Positions 19,139-49,956 of a stretch of 64,000 nt of DNA are shown in pieces. The notes below the pieces were generated by a model. That model was not told where the DNA came from and did no database searches. It was given only the letters and a program-made list of their open reading frames with translations. The stretch lies in the NCBI GenBank assembly GCA_037903475.1, contig JBAJFG010000047.1:410001-474000 (forward strand). Reading direction: 5' to 3'. A program made the position numbers and the translations under genes. How positions within the stretch are numbered: position 1 is the first letter of the stretch; each line of letters begins with the position of its first letter. This DNA is from Ancylostoma caninum. Its lineage: Eukaryota > Nematoda > Chromadorea > Rhabditida > Ancylostomatidae.

Positions 19139-20090
19139 CTAGATGGCATACCCGGCTTCGCTCGGGTGTTTTACAACCCCGGCTTTCTCACACTGATGAG
19201 GACAATTCCCATAGCTGATAAAATCATTGCAAATACCCATAATTTTGGTGGAGAGCACATTAGCAATGTTCAAGTAACCCTTCCTCTCAAGTAACCCCGC
19301 AAGCGAAACGTCAGTAAAGTTATTTCGATGACAAATTCGTGGAAAAAGGTTGCCGTATTCGTACTTAGGTGTTGAGCGTGTTCGATTGATCCAGTAAGCA
19401 CATTTTCCCCCTTTTTAGAAAAAGGAAAAGAACAGAAGACATTAGTGAATCGATCAATTCGTGCAAACAATTGTACTATTTGCGCTCATATTGAAAAATC
19501 CCAGTAGACACGTCTCCACCGACCCATGGGCGAAAACAGCGAAAAATCAGTGAAACCGATACATCGATATTTTGTGCAAAATGATCAAAATATTCGTGTT
19601 CAGCGTACTGGAAAACCACAGCACACATGTCCTTGCCTCTCCCCGAAAATGGAAAAAAATCGATGAAATCGATAATTCGATAATTCGTGCAGAATGGTTG
19701 TCATATTCTGTTCAGCGCATTAAGAAACTCCAGTAGGCGCATTAAGAAACCCCAGTGGGCATATCCTCATCGACTCCTGGGAAAAAGAGCGAAAAATCAA
19801 TAAAATAAATCGATATTTTCGTGCAAAACGGTTGCCGTATTCGTGTTCAGCGCATTAAGAATCCCAGTGGCATATCCTCATCGACTCCTGGGAAAAAGAG
19901 CGAAAAACCAATAAAATCGATATAATCGATAATCAATCGATATTTGGAGGAAAGTAGCCTAAAACCTCCGCCGGCCTTTGATGGGTATGTGTACAAAGTT
20001 TGGTCCCGATCGGTTAACCCTCCGCGATTTCTATAAGGAACATACATACATACATACACACGCACAGACATTCTACTTTATATATACAGA
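19139..20090 (-). mobile_element. Helitron-like non-autonomous element, copy 1
   Basis: On the minus strand the element begins TCTGTATATATAAAGTAG after an A and ends CTAG before a T, the Helitron insertion signature (A|TC...CTAG|T). A hairpin CCCGAGC-GAA-GCCGGG sits about 9 bases before CTAG, as Helitrons require. The inside has no protein gene. It holds a GTAT/TG-rich stretch near the 5' end and diverged tandem units of about 105-130 bases containing ATCGATAT, CATTAAGAA(A)CCCCAGT and TCCTCATCGACTCCTGGG. The second copy (56980-57822) is about 109 bases shorter, mostly one internal unit. Relatives occur at 37909-39560. Confidence 0.75.
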
Positions 20091-20893
20091 TCAGTGTCGA
20101 TATAGGGCCTTCAGACTTATCAGGTATGTGTTGTCACGCAAGTAGTGGTCACTATCATTCTCAAGCTTTTGTATACTCTGTCCGAAACGACAAGTCCGCC
20201 CACGCATGCAGGGATCGAGAAGCTGCCACGTTTACCAGCGCTCCACGTCATCATCCCTGATCTGCTTATCATGTTTCATCGTTCTTATCATGTTTCATCG
20301 TTATCTTCATGGTATTGACCAATGATTTGGCTGTGATGTGGATGACGTGGCAGCCAACAGCATCCGTCGCTGCCCCTCGATCTTCGCGTGCGTGGGCGTG
20401 CTCGTCGTTTCGGATAGACGATACAAAGCTTCCCCAAGCCCAACCAACGCCAGTATCTCGTTCCGGGCATGCATTTGGTCTAGGAATCAAGTAATCCGGT
20501 GAGCGGAGGCTGAAGAACTTGATAGGCCACTAACCGAAGTTGACGATTTCAAAACTTTTGCTATCGCCATTCACTGACCGTCTTGTGGGCTTCACGACCG
20601 GGTGATACTGGTTCTCTTTTAAGAAGTCCCTCTTTAATTGTTTCATCACAAATTTCCTCACTGATTGCCAGATAATGCTCGTTTCTCGAGAGATTCGATG
20701 GAAGCGTCTCATCGGTATGCGTTCAGAACACACAGTTTTTTCGCGATTCTGGCACAAATTTTTAAGGAACGGTATCTTGCGCGAGTGAAACTAATGCCTC
20801 CTTCTACCAAGGTTCTGATAAAATGTACCACTTTGTGGATAACTCGTTTTCTTTCTTCTGAGCCGTAACCAAGATTGATACAACACTTTATTC
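20091..20893. other. Inverted-repeat region and PLE 3' flank, no supported gene
   Basis: Bases 20178-20235 (CCGAAACGACAAGTCCGCCC...) recur inverted at about 20350-20425, forming a MITE-like palindrome that contains the hAT target site found occupied in the second copy. From about 20520 the sequence is nearly identical to 59154-59525 and may be the 3' part of the Penelope-like element. No gene is supported. Confidence 0.5.
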
Positions 20894-20925
20894 GACTAAC
20901 GTTTCGGCTCACTCGCCTTCGTCAG
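20894..20925 (-). ncRNA. Candidate minimal hammerhead ribozyme core in PLE (copy 1)
   Basis: On the minus strand the order is CTGACGA (20925-20919), a GGC/GCC stem with loop GAGTGA, GAAA, a tiny helix-III-like CGTTAG, then GTC (20896-20894). This is the catalytic layout of a type I hammerhead (CUGANGA - stem II - GAAA - stem III - NUH). Penelope-like elements are known to carry hammerheads with very short stem III. Stem I pairing next to the core is poor, so activity, if any, may need a dimer, or this is a relic. Confidence 0.35.
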
Positions 20926-21150
20926 AGCCTGGAATGTAAAGAACAGATATAATCTGTAACCCCCACAAACGTCTCATCGTCTACAGAAGAATCCAACACT
21001 GGTTAAACAAAAGCCAACCGACTGGATTAAAACTATGGTACCATTCGTTCACCTTGTACGCTGCCAAGCAGGATTTTGGGGCCACCGTCAGCTAGGCACG
21101 CGTTAACGTTAGTGGTAGGGGGGGGGACCACCAACCTAGCGGCTGATAAG

Positions 21151-21560
21151 TCAAAACGCGCATAGACCGAGGAACAGCGCGAGTTCATTGGTTATGGCAA
21201 TGCACTCATCTTTCCTGTTCATTTTTGGCGATTTTGCTGAAATCCAAAATGCCTCTAGTGTTTTGCACGCTGATATCTCCACCTCTCCTGCAAGGATGGA
21301 GACGTCTACCCCAAACACCTGATCGTCATCACATTGCCTCCGGTGAGTGCCCAGTGGAGTCAAAAGTTTTGATTTCTGTAAGCCATCCCGATGTTCTTGA
21401 ATCCTAATCCCGAGTGGTCTGCCGGTCTCACCTATGTACTGTTCCCCGCATAATTTGCAACTTATAAGATAAATGACCCCCGATGTCGCGCAGTCACCTG
21501 TTCGCCCCGCTTGGCAAATTATGCAGTTTCTGGTACAGCACAAGCGATCATAGGCGCGAT
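21151..21560 (-). pseudogene. Penelope-like element, GIY-YIG endonuclease end (copy 1)
   Basis: A 130-residue frame starts at 21543 with CCTRNCIICQ, a cysteine cluster, then the GIY-YIG nuclease: GVIYLISCKLCGEQYIGETG with the downstream R-x-x-EH. It is identical to the C-terminus of the longer frame at 59783. Upstream, the RT is missing: homology to the other copy ends near 21655 after a short rearrangement at 21581-21606. It is a 3' fragment of a PLE whose N-terminal part lies at 22790-23598. Confidence 0.85.
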
Positions 21561-21659
21561 TACTTATTAGCCTTTGCTTCAGGTTTGCAGTGGTATCTCT
21601 ACGACTCTCAGGGAGTCTTCTGGACCCGACCTACGCACGCATGCTCTTACTTCCTTCTA

Positions 21660-22789
21660 TGCTTGCAGAATTTAGATATTTAGATGTCCCATTTCAGATG
21701 TTCGTACTGCGAGAGGTGTGGTGGAGCCAGAGCATAGGAAAGAGAAAGAGGCTCTTTTGTATCTAACTAGTTGTTTGGAAGTTTTTTTTTGGAAAATGTT
21801 GAAATGTACGCGGTGGACAAAAAACGTGCATTAACTATGCAATGTTGCTTACGTAACTAATGACGCTCGAACACATCAAGAAAAAAAACATCTATATACA
21901 TCATGTACATGGTGAAGGGTTCGATCCCTACCGAGGCTAAAATTTTTGCTGAGGGTTAAAGCGTGTGCGGTGAGCGAATTTCAGTCTGAAAGCGTCCGTA
22001 CAGAGTTTCTAAACGAAATACCTTCGTATTCGTCACGAAAAACAACCATGCACATCATCGACATGGTCAAGGATCCGATCCCCTCCGAGGCTAGAATTTT
22101 TGCATGGCGTAAAATGACACGCGCTTGTAGTAGATTCGAGATGATCGACCGTAAAGCACGAAATAACTGTTTATAGGCGTGAAGGACTGGGTAGAACTTT
22201 CAGTGCGAAAATTTCAGCCTAAAATTTTGACTCGTTCAGAGACATGGTTGTAGTCGGACACGAATATCAGAAGATCTGGCCCGTTGAGGTCCCAATTTTT
22301 TTCAGGTTTCTAATAGTCGAAGGTTTGCGCTTTCAGGCTGTACAGCTTGTTTTTCCGCAGCTGCTTCCACCTCGATTCAACTCCGTCGATAAAAACATGG
22401 AAAAAAGGCCATTTTTATCGACGAAACCTCATCTCCGTAATTCCCGTGCTGAATCTTTCTTCTTGAAGCTGGAGACCTGAAACTTGGGAGTAAAGCACTA
22501 TTGGGTAGGATCCATAAAATGACTTTTTACCGGCCTGCAGGACTGGGTAGGACATTCAGTACGGGCGTGCGAAATTTTTAGCCTAAAGACGTTTAATCAC
22601 GTCAAAACAAATTCTCTGTATGGATAATTCAGTGTCCCACTTCTTCCGTTTTTTCTACCTTTTTTTCTACCTCCTATTCCACACTAAGGCACGCCTCCCG
22701 ACCACGACCCCTCCCCCTTACGACCCCCCGTCTTTCCCCATCCTCCCCCGTACGACCCCCCTTGACAATTTATCGACACACGCTTGACC
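21660..22789. repeat. Sequence replacing the PLE reverse transcriptase in copy 1
   Basis: There is no gene. Two related units of about 150 bases (21890-22040 and 22045-22190) share CATCAT...ACATGGT...AAGG and TCCGAGGCTA..AATTTTTG. A pyrimidine-rich stretch with repeated ACGACCCCCC occurs at 22665-22760. This sequence is absent from the second copy, where the RT domain occupies the position. Confidence 0.5.
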
Positions 22790-23598
22790 CTAATTAGGTT
22801 CCTGTGGTTTGAAAAGCATGGATGGAAAGGGCAAAGCGGGCAAGCACGTGTTTCTATTCGACGGTTGCGCTAGTTGTTGTGACTCCAACTTTGCCTGATA
22901 CCGGAGGCGGTCATGCGCATATTGTAGACTACCCACGATCTTACGCACCACATGGGCGCATAGTGATTGGGTTGGCGAAAAACTTGGTCCCAGATTCAAC
23001 ACAGAGTGCGCATCACAGGAAAGGGTTATGCCGCCGACAATCGTAACTCGCGATAGACATGGCACAACTCCACTAACTTCTCTAGCTTGTAAGTGGTCTA
23101 CTTCACAAGAGGTCGCGGTTACTGGTACGATAGTTCCGCGCGGTCTCTTTTGATCTAACAGCCTATCGAATTTCTTCTGCAATTTTGAGTTAACGTTGGA
23201 GCGGATAGAATCACAAATGCCCTTCGACTCACTCGTGATGCTCCTCCAAAGGTGATTCGGCAGAAATCGTTCACAATACAATTCCTTGGACACACATTTC
23301 TTTAGAATCGTATACATTTGATCTTGCTTCGTCTTCATCGTAGTCCTTAGAATGTGCAGTTCGATTTCGCTTGTTTGTTGACTGTCCTTTGGAAGTCCGC
23401 ATGTCTCGTGTAGGCGTTTCTTGCAAATGGAGTTCGGAACCAATCGGTGTTGTAGACAGCGACGCAGAAAGTGAGTCGCCTTCCTAGCAGAAACAATTTT
23501 CTGCCTGAGTGGCAGGGCCTCCCTTACTAGTCAAAAGTACTTGGCTGGTACGTTTTGTAGTAGATCCCATTTTCGACGTTCAATGAATCTTGGCATGG
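22790..23598 (-). pseudogene. Penelope-like element, N-terminal part (copy 1)
   Basis: The frame begins MPRFIERRKWDLLQNVPAKYF at 23598, hits a TGA, and stays open from LVREALPLRQ through LRRCLQHRLVPNSICKKRLH and KLQKKFDRLLDQ to VLNLGPSFSPTQ and beyond. This order is typical of the PLE region before the RT. It stops at about 22790, where the PLE sequence is lost. The part is missing in the second copy, which instead keeps RT and endonuclease. Confidence 0.7.
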
Positions 23599-24299
23599 TC
23601 GATAGTATCTCGTTTTCTTGTGAATAACGTTCTTGCACATTTTTGAGAGACTACAACTCTTGCTTGTCTAAACGTTGTTGTGCTGCTAGGCGATAGTGAC
23701 AGAACGATGGTTCTATAATTGTTAGATAGTGATTGATACCGACAGATGAAATGAAACTAAGACATCTCGAAAAGACCTTGAAGCTGGTCAATAGTTGAGC
23801 AAATGCGCGCGAGCAGTACCCATAATTTTGGCCCACCCTGTACTCACACAATCTAGACACATGTCTCATGAAAGAAATAAATAAAGTTTTGGTGGTGTGT
23901 ATCATTCGTTTTTCGACAACCTAATAACACTGAATTGCTCCTTATCAAAGGTAGGCATAAGGCAGCTCACAAGAGTAAGGCTAAAACTGAGAAAAGAGTT
24001 CCATTTCCGTCAGAGTTATCCTTTTGCATAATGGAATCCTTCCCTAAGATTTCCTAACAACTGCTACAAAAACGAGTTGAAGTGGCTCAAAAGCTAGGGC
24101 CCAGAATGAAAACGTGGGATGCTTCCAAAGCTTTGCTTTGAAAAAAATCTAGATCTCGCAAATCCGTTAGGTTACGCGAAAACTGGACGTTATTTGTTGT
24201 GTTAATTCATCACTTCATTATAGCACAGCTCTGAGAATGTTAGCTCAAAAATAACACCACTGTTTCCACTGTTTGAATTGCATTATCCCGCTGATCATA

Positions 24300-42052
<17,753 letters not shown>

Positions 42053-42473
42053 CTGCAAAAATTCCAAGTTTACGCTCAGGTGAATTGACCGAATCCGAAA
42101 ACGTTGGTGATTTTCTAACTGCGGAAATTCGAAAGGGTAAGAAAGCATTGCGCTTTCAACTCTAGATCCTGGAACTGCTGGCATGACAAGCACTTGGACC
42201 ACTGCTAGAATGTGAAACCACATGCCAATAGGTATGATTACCCATTGGTAGAAGCTGGGTATAGACCACGTCATGTGTGGATAAACATGTTGATGGGCCA
42301 GGTAAAGGTCAAATTTGGGTACGTGGGCATGTCTACGCTGGGTAATCTCAATGACCAGCCAACCCCTGAAATGAATAGTTATCAGCGGCGAACGCATTTC
42401 GTATCAACTGATTTTCCTCTTTTTTTCAGTGTAGTAGTTATTAAAAAAATTATTTGTTCACTGATTTTTTAGT
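42053..42473. other. ELP1 upstream intron remnant, ends at B' junction
   Basis: No further ELP1 exon was recognised. Sequence similarity to block B starts abruptly at 42474 after ...GATTTTTTAG. Confidence 0.5.
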
Positions 42474-42795
42474 GAGGCCTACACGAGATTAGTAACTGAT
42501 TTTATTGACTGATGTCTCTGCAAATCACCTTCTTATTTACTTATTTTTATTTCTAGTATTTATCTTCCAACAAATTGAAATTTTAGATCTGATATTTTAT
42601 AAAAATTCATTTCCGAAATTCCCGCCGTCCGCTCGCCTGCTTCATGCAGACTCCAGCCCATGTTTTGCATGAGATTGAAAGATGTAAATACCCCTAAAAC
42701 ATATGTGCTCGTGCTAAACACGGTTTTCTAAAAACAATAGCCACACAAGCAACGATCAGACCCATGCAAAACGATGCAAATTCTCAGGAAACTTA

Positions 42796-43171
42796 AAAAC
42801 CGTGTTTTGCATGAGATTGAAAGATGCAAATCCCACGATTAAGACATGCAATCATTAAATCAATAGTTCTATACCACCAATGGTCAAATCCAAAAGCCTA
42901 TGCATACCCCTGCAAAACCCATACATACCCATGCAGAACCCATTCGACTCCGAAAATCCGATGCAAATTCGATACAGAACGTACGAAAAATCCGTGCATA
43001 CCCATACAAAACCCATGCGAGGCCCATGCAAAACCCATGCATATCCATGGGTGTGCATGGGTTTTGCATGGATTGACTATTGAAGGTGTAGAACTATAAC
43101 CGGGCTTTCCATGAGCACTATGTCTTAATCGTGGGATTTGCATCTTTCAATATCATGCAAAACACGGTTTT
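42796..43171. mobile_element. TIR MITE with CCATGC-rich interior (B')
   Basis: Copy of 32505-32880. Here both inverted repeats read CCCACGATTAAGACA, a better match than in B. Confidence 0.8.
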
Positions 43172-43836
43172 CATGTCCACTGGGTTAATGCAGAAGACAC
43201 GCGCCTTCAAATCCGATGCAAATCCGGTGCAAAACCCTCGAGAACTCCACGAAAATCCTCGATTTTCTCAAACCCATAAAAAAGCGATGCACATCGATGC
43301 AAACTACGGTTTATAGGTTGCCTAAGAGTGGACAAAGAATCTCGTATATGTAACAATTTTAACTCAATTCCACATCTTCGCAGTCTTTATATCCATTCGC
43401 AGAATTATTTTACTTTATTTAAAAAAACGTATAAGTGATCTATACTTTTTCACCATCCAGTTCACGCAAATCTCTCTATCCTCTCCTCCCCACACTTTCC
43501 TTTCATCTACAGCGATGTACAACTGACGATGCGCCCGTTTCCCTAATGGGGTCGGTCACCAAATGCCCTGTGGCCACGGAGCCTTGTATGGTCTGGATCC
43601 GGTGCTATGGCCGTAGGCTTGGGCGAGGTTACTCGCGCCCACGACACACTGCCACGGTGTCGGCACACGTCCACGACCCTCCCACACACCTCCACAGCAG
43701 CTTCACTTTTGTCTTTCTGCTCTATCTTTGGATTTTCTTGTAAAATTCATCTTTATTCATCTATAAGTTCATTAATAAAACCTCCTACCTCTTCTCACAA
43801 GAAGAAAAAAAGACATATTACAGATATCCCTGCGAA

Positions 43837-44144
43837 ATGCGAATTCTTGCTATCATACGACTACTATGGAGGAGGATCAAACGGACTAGAAGGGTAAATT
43901 TATCCTCTTTTTTTAGCTCCATATTGTTTATGAAAACCAATTTTCAGGGCAAAATGATTGTCAACGACAGAAAACACAAAGTTTACTTGAGAACAGTGGT
44001 GAGTTCGGCATTATTAATCGGATTATATTTTTAAAAAATGCACTAAATCTTTCATATTTACAGCTTCCAACGTACATTTCGTTCTGCCGACCGCTGCCAC
44101 CCTCAATACTAACGGAAACTGTTGCCGTGAAGGAAACTGAGTAA
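43837..44144 (+). CDS. Possible three-exon small gene (B')
   Basis: Copy of 33546-33853 with exons 43837-43893, 43948-43998 and 44064-44144. The coding bases are unchanged; the intron 1 tract differs (TTTTTTAGC against TTTTTCAGC). Same caveats apply. Confidence 0.33.
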
Positions 44145-44174
44145 GTTAACTCAAGTTAAAGTTAAGAGCCTTAA

Positions 44175-46338
44175 GGTGGGCTCCATGCACTTGGGAACCC
44201 GAGATAACTGCCAGCCTACTAATGGCGGTCATGAACTGTCAGTAAATCTGCTGCGGATTTATTGGCAACCCCACTAAAGCGTTGCGTTACGCTCAGCATC
44301 GGTCCCGCCCACTTCGCCGCATACGTCGCGTTGTGTCGCGCGGCTTCGTCGAAATCGGAAAGCTTTCCTCATGAATTAAATGCAGTGATTGAGAGTATGA
44401 TGCAAGAACTAGAGGTGTGAGAGGTCGCACTTGTTTATGTGCGAATTTCGATTATATCTAATTGTTTTGATACTTAAGTTAATCCAATTTCAATTTTTTT
44501 AGTTAGTTCAAGGTTTGATTTGATAATTGAAGTTTTCGAACTCGAGATGCTATTAGTGTCATCTGCAGATGCGTTTATAATGGTTACCCGATATTTGGTT
44601 GTAGTGTCGGTGTTATTTCGCTTGCTAATCGACCAATCTGAGCATCCTTTGAATACTAGGGCACGTCAAAGTTGCCTTGAGGATACGTTTGGTGCCTGTA
44701 GGGTTACCTCGGGAATATATCTTCGCATGTGGCTCTCCGAAGGCTGATTCTGGGTATATCGATCAATTCGAATGCGTAAAAGTTATGAAGAAGAAGAAGA
44801 AGAAGAATGGATGTATTTAAATTGCTCATTCATTCAAGTTGTCGGAAAAAACGCGAAAGTCACTTTCAGGGGCAATTATTATCCTCGTGATGATAGAATA
44901 ATCTTCTTTAACAAGTAATACGACTAAAATATTAATAAAAAAAGAGAGAGAGTTCACATTAAGGGAGATGTGAAAGAACTCCGGTACCAGGACCCGGTTA
45001 TGGGGCTCCTAACCCGTGCGGCACGCTCTTAGCACGAAATTTCGCTAGTAGAGAACGGAAGGAAGGAAAACAAATAAAGTTAAGTAAAACAACCTTAACG
45101 GTAACAAGACACATTCAAGAAAAGGCCAATAGGGTATGGAAAGGTACTTAAGGGGTCTTAACACACTTTCAGGGATGCAACTCTTCCCTCCTATTATTCA
45201 TTCATTTCTACGAACATTCAACCTAAAATCGATAATATATAGTTAGTAGTAGCAGAATGATTTCATTGACTTGTTGAGCACGTAATATGCACGTGATTAC
45301 AGTCCTTAAGGCAGTTTAGTGGAAACTTTAATAATTATGGAAGGTTGAGTGGGGCTCCTACAACTGTTAAGCGTCTATTTAGTGCAAAAAGTTCACTAGC
45401 AGTAATACGCACTGAAAAAATTCTTCTAAGTTAACTATGTGAAAACCTCCATATTCCAATGCAGTGCTCATACGCTCAGGCAGAAAGCTGATCCGCTCCT
45501 TAGAATTGATGGACCATAACTGAACATAGAGGCCCGATTTTTAGCACATTTGAAGTGGGTTTCGGTGATTAGCTGTAATCCATGACATGTTTTTTGTTAC
45601 GTCACAGCTTATGGTTACTACGCTTACTTTTTATTCGCATCGCACCCACCAAATAGCATGCTAACAGCCATCGGGAGCCCCATAACCGGGTCCCGGTACC
45701 GGAGTTCGATGTGAACGAAGAAATATGTGAATGTGAATTAGAATTTATTTAGTTTAAAGAAATAATTACTACTTTTATCCTTTTGAGTAGCCAAAAAGTC
45801 CGATATCTGAATAATTCGTTTATCCCTGTGTTCTAAAGATCCATTATTTGAATAATTCAAAAATCGAATGTCCGGGAAAAGGTTATTAATCGAACTATTC
45901 ATATTTCGAATATTTCCAATTTACTGGATTTCGAATTGCTCAAAAGATCGGGTGTTTTCGAAGAATGGAATATTCCAATGCATAGTTAGTAGCATCGCAC
46001 CTCATTTTTTGATCCTCCTGGATTATCAGTACTATTACAACACCACATTTTTGTTTGAGAAGTCCAATTGATAAATTTGACTCCGCTTTATTTTTTATTT
46101 TCAAAAAACGATCACTTTGCCCATCATTTCATATCGATGTATTTTTCCAAGCTATTCATACGCATTTATCGCGATGCGGTTTCGCGCGCGACGTCAGCGG
46201 TGACTCCCGATGATGGACGGTGTTGGTATGACCCAGCGGTAATTGCTCGGCAGACGGTATCTGAATCTGCCAGCTCTACCCACAGGCAGATCTTCGGCTG
46301 CGCCTAATTATCTCGGGTTCCCAAGTGCTGCCTCTCCC
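44175..46338. mobile_element. TTAA-flanked element (B'), with nested TIR element 44952-45716
   Basis: Copy of 33884-36047, with the same TTAA borders and the same nested GTTCACAT-ended element. Confidence 0.55.
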
Positions 46339-46342
46339 TTAA

Positions 46343-46795
46343 AGGCAGCAGGAGCTGAAATCCTCGACTCCGAGCTGAGCTGTGTGTGATGAAGTACAGA
46401 CTCAGCACATCATAAATGTGAAACGAACACAGATAGTGATGGCTTACCTGCAGAGAAAATGGAACATTCGTCGCGAACACCCCTGGCCGTGTTCGTGCGC
46501 GGACGAGTTTTCCCCGGCGCGAAAGCCATTGCTGCGCGTGGTTTTGGCCGAGCCTCGCCATGAAACCCTGTGAATTGAATGCATTTCGTTTTCCCTTTGC
46601 GCCAAACCACGCATTTTGCGCCGGGGAAAACTCGTCCGCGCGCGAACACGGCCAGGCGTGTTCGCGACGAATGTTCCGTTTTCTCTGCAGGTAAGCCATC
46701 ATTGTCTGTGTTCGTTTCACATTTATGATGTGCTGAGTCTGTACTTCATCACCCACAGCTCATCTCGGAGTCGAGGATTTCAGCTCCTGCTGCCT
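46343..46795. mobile_element. Long-palindrome TTAA MITE (B')
   Basis: Copy of 36052-36504, with the TTAA duplications preserved. Confidence 0.85.
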
Positions 46796-48199
46796 TTAAG
46801 GTGAAAATAGCGGACAGCAATAAATAACATTTAGGAAAAGAAAGTTTTGGGTATAACAATTCTGGAACAAATCCAACTCCACTTTGACAAAGCCTTGTAA
46901 AAATTAGGAAGGTTCATTGCTATAGGGATTAGATGAGTGCCTAGTCTTGGAAGAAAATTCTTGAAAAGAAACGGTGGCGTACGGATTCTCAAAAAATCCC
47001 CCATCATCAGAAGTTTTGCTACCAGGTATCTACACAAGTTGGGTTTTATTCTAATGAACAAGCAAAACCGAAATATGTAGCTGAATTTAAATATTAAATT
47101 ATTATCCAAAAGCCGATCCAAAAATTCGACTGTTCAAAGAAGAAAAAGCACTCTTGGTAACATTCCACAGAAGTTGTCGCGTACCCTGTTCATTGAAAAC
47201 TCGAATTTTCTAGTTATCTGTTATCGAGTTTAGGATTCGAATATATTTTCTTTAATTACATTTCTGGGTCCTAGTTATACTGGATATGAGTGGCTCGAAA
47301 AACCTGAACAGTGTGATCCTTCCGTGCTGGGAGCGGATCCTTAGTTACCCGTGGCATCGGGCACGAAGGGAAGCGAACGCGCTTCGCAGTTAATGTCAGC
47401 ACCAAGACATCAATGCAGTGCCCCAATTTTGGTGGCGATTTTCACGATAGGGTCCTTGGCCACTTTTTCGGTTGAACAACTATTTAACGAAGCGAGATTA
47501 TTGAAGGAATTTTCTTAAAAATATTTTGAAGAACCTCCTCCGTATCTTTGACTATTATCGATGATAAACCCTTTTAAATTTCAGTTTCCTTTCTGAATCC
47601 TCGATATCGCCAATGCCCATTTAATGGGAACACCTTAAAGTCCTCTGAGAGCCCAAAGATAAATCTGAGCGGAAGGAAATTTGTTGTGATCCGTCTATTC
47701 AGCAGGCCTCGCTCCGGCTACACCTATCATTTCGGGTAGCTGAGTGCCGCCTACCTTCCGTGCTCCTCGTGCTTTTAGGGAATCACAGTGTTGAGACTTC
47801 CATTTTGGGCTCGTTGAGACCCTACGCTAGGAACAGTTCCAATTCTGAGAGGTGTTTCCGAATTTTTACTATTTGACCCAATAAAGAAAAATACTCGTAT
47901 GAATTGGGACATAACCGGAACATTTTTTGACGGCCACTAGAATAAAACTGATTAATCACCAAGAAAAAAAAAACATATAGATTGCTCGTGGTTGGAATGA
48001 GTGGGAGGGGGCGGGGGTAAGGAGCTGGTATTTTCGCTGTCTTAAGTACAACCCAAAGGGATGTAAGCATCAGAATTTCCAGTTACGTAATGTACAAAAG
48101 CATAAAAAACTGAGTTTTTATATGGACATTCAAAAACAAATAGTCAGAAATAATTCTGAAAAAAAAAGAAAAACAATTTGGTGTTATTTTTTTTTTCAA

Positions 48200-49031
48200 T
48201 CTATCTATGTGTGGTGTGTGTGGTGTGGTGTGGTGTGGTGTGGTGTGGTGTGGTGTGGTGTGGTGTGTGTCGCGGAGTGTGAACCGATCCGGACCAAATT
48301 TTGCATGCACATACTTCGCGGGCCGGCGGAGGTTATAGGCTACTTTGCACCTGCGTTTATCGATTGATTGATCGATTACATCGATTTTATTGATTTTTCG
48401 TTATTTTTGGCCAGGGGTCGGTGAGGACATGTCTTCTGGGGTTCCTCAACAAAATGTGGCAACCATTTCGCACGAAATATTGATTTATTGATTTTATCGA
48501 TTTTTTCCCATTTTCGCTCGGAGACGGACAAAGGCATGTCTTCTGGGGTTTCTCAATACGCTGAATACGAATATGGCAACCACTTCGCACGAAATATTGA
48601 TTTATTGATTTTATCAATTTTTTCCATTTTCGATCGGGGACGGACAAGGACATGTCTACTGGTGTTTCTCAATACGCTGAACATGACAACCATTCTGCAC
48701 AAAATATCGATTTATCGATTTTATTGATTTTTGGCTCTTTTGCCCAATGGAGCGGTGAAGACATGTCTCCTGGGGTTCCTCGATACGCTGAATATGAATA
48801 TCACAACCACTTTACACGAATACATCGATTCCATATCACCGAAATAGCTTTGCCAACTTTTCGAACACAAGTCGATGGGGAAGGCTCACTAGGGCTTCGC
48901 TAACATGCTGATCACCAAAGTTATGGAGATCTTAATGTTTCAATGAATTTATCGGTGATCGTAATTGGCCTCAGCAGTATGATGAAGCCATGGTAGTAAG
49001 ACACCCGAGCGAAGCCAGGTACGGCAGCTAG
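48200..49031 (+). mobile_element. Helitron-like element H2' (B')
   Basis: Copy of 37909-38740, ending CTAG at 49028-49031. Confidence 0.7.
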
Positions 49032-49851
49032 TCTCTATATATAAAGTAGAATGTCTGTGAGCGTGTGTGTATGTATGTATGTATGTTCCTTATAGAAATC
49101 GCGGAGGGTGAACCGATCGGGACCAAACTTTGCATGCTCATTCCTCATGGGCCGGCGGAGGTTTTAGGCTACTTCGTGCCAGGCATTATCGATTGGTTTA
49201 TCGATTTTATTGATTTTTCGCTACTTTTGCTCGGAGGCGGCGCGGACATGTCTAATGAAGTTTCGCAATGCGCTGAACACGATTATGATAACCGTTTTGC
49301 ACGAAATATCGATTTATCGATTTTCTGATTTTTTGCTATTTTCGGCCAGGGGTGGTGAAGACATGGTTACTGGGGTTCCCCAATACTCTAAACGCGAATA
49401 TGATAACCATTTTGTGCAGAATATCGAATTATTGGTATGATTTTTCGCCATTTTCGTCCACGGGCCGCTGAAGATGTGTCTACTGGGATTTTCCATTGCG
49501 CCGTCAACGAATATGACAACTATCCTCCATGGATATATCGACTCAGTAATTCTTTTGCTCTTTCTCCGCTTTTGGAAAGGGACGGGGTAGGAATATGTTC
49601 ACTGGATCAATCAAAAACGCTAAACCCTAAGTGCGAATATGACAACTGCTTTCCATGAATTTGACACTGAAGTAACATTACTGACTTTTCGCTTACGGGT
49701 CGGTGGAAGAGGCTTACATGAGCCTGCTTATGAGTTTGTCACCAAAATTATAGGCATCCGCAATGAATTTGTCGGCACTAGCAATTGTCTTCATTGGTGT
49801 GAAATTGCCGGGGTAGTAAAACACCCGAGCGAAGCTGGGCATGCCGTCTAG
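49032..49851 (+). mobile_element. Helitron-like element H3' (B')
   Basis: Copy of 38741-39560, ending GCCGTCTAG before a T. Confidence 0.7.
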
Positions 49852-49956
49852 TCTATTTATGAAACAATTCTATAAAAATCTACGCATCCATCAGTACCGG
49901 ACGTACGAGTTGCTGGCTGATGTACATCCAGATCATACTATTCCTCCTGTGCAATT

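Larger units (their letters stand above)
42474..49952. repeat. Duplicated block B' (copy of 32183-39661)
   Basis: It carries the same elements in the same order, each 10291 bases further along. The left side joins ELP1 intron sequence and the right side joins the damaged secreted-protein paralog and block A'. Differences from B are single-base (for example the A/C at 42830 in the MITE) and homopolymer-length changes. Confidence 0.93.

Noticed and set aside
20269..20912. Overlapping 60-75 codon frames on both strands
   Set aside because: They lie in an inverted repeat and in the PLE 3' flank; no domain, no splice-supported structure.
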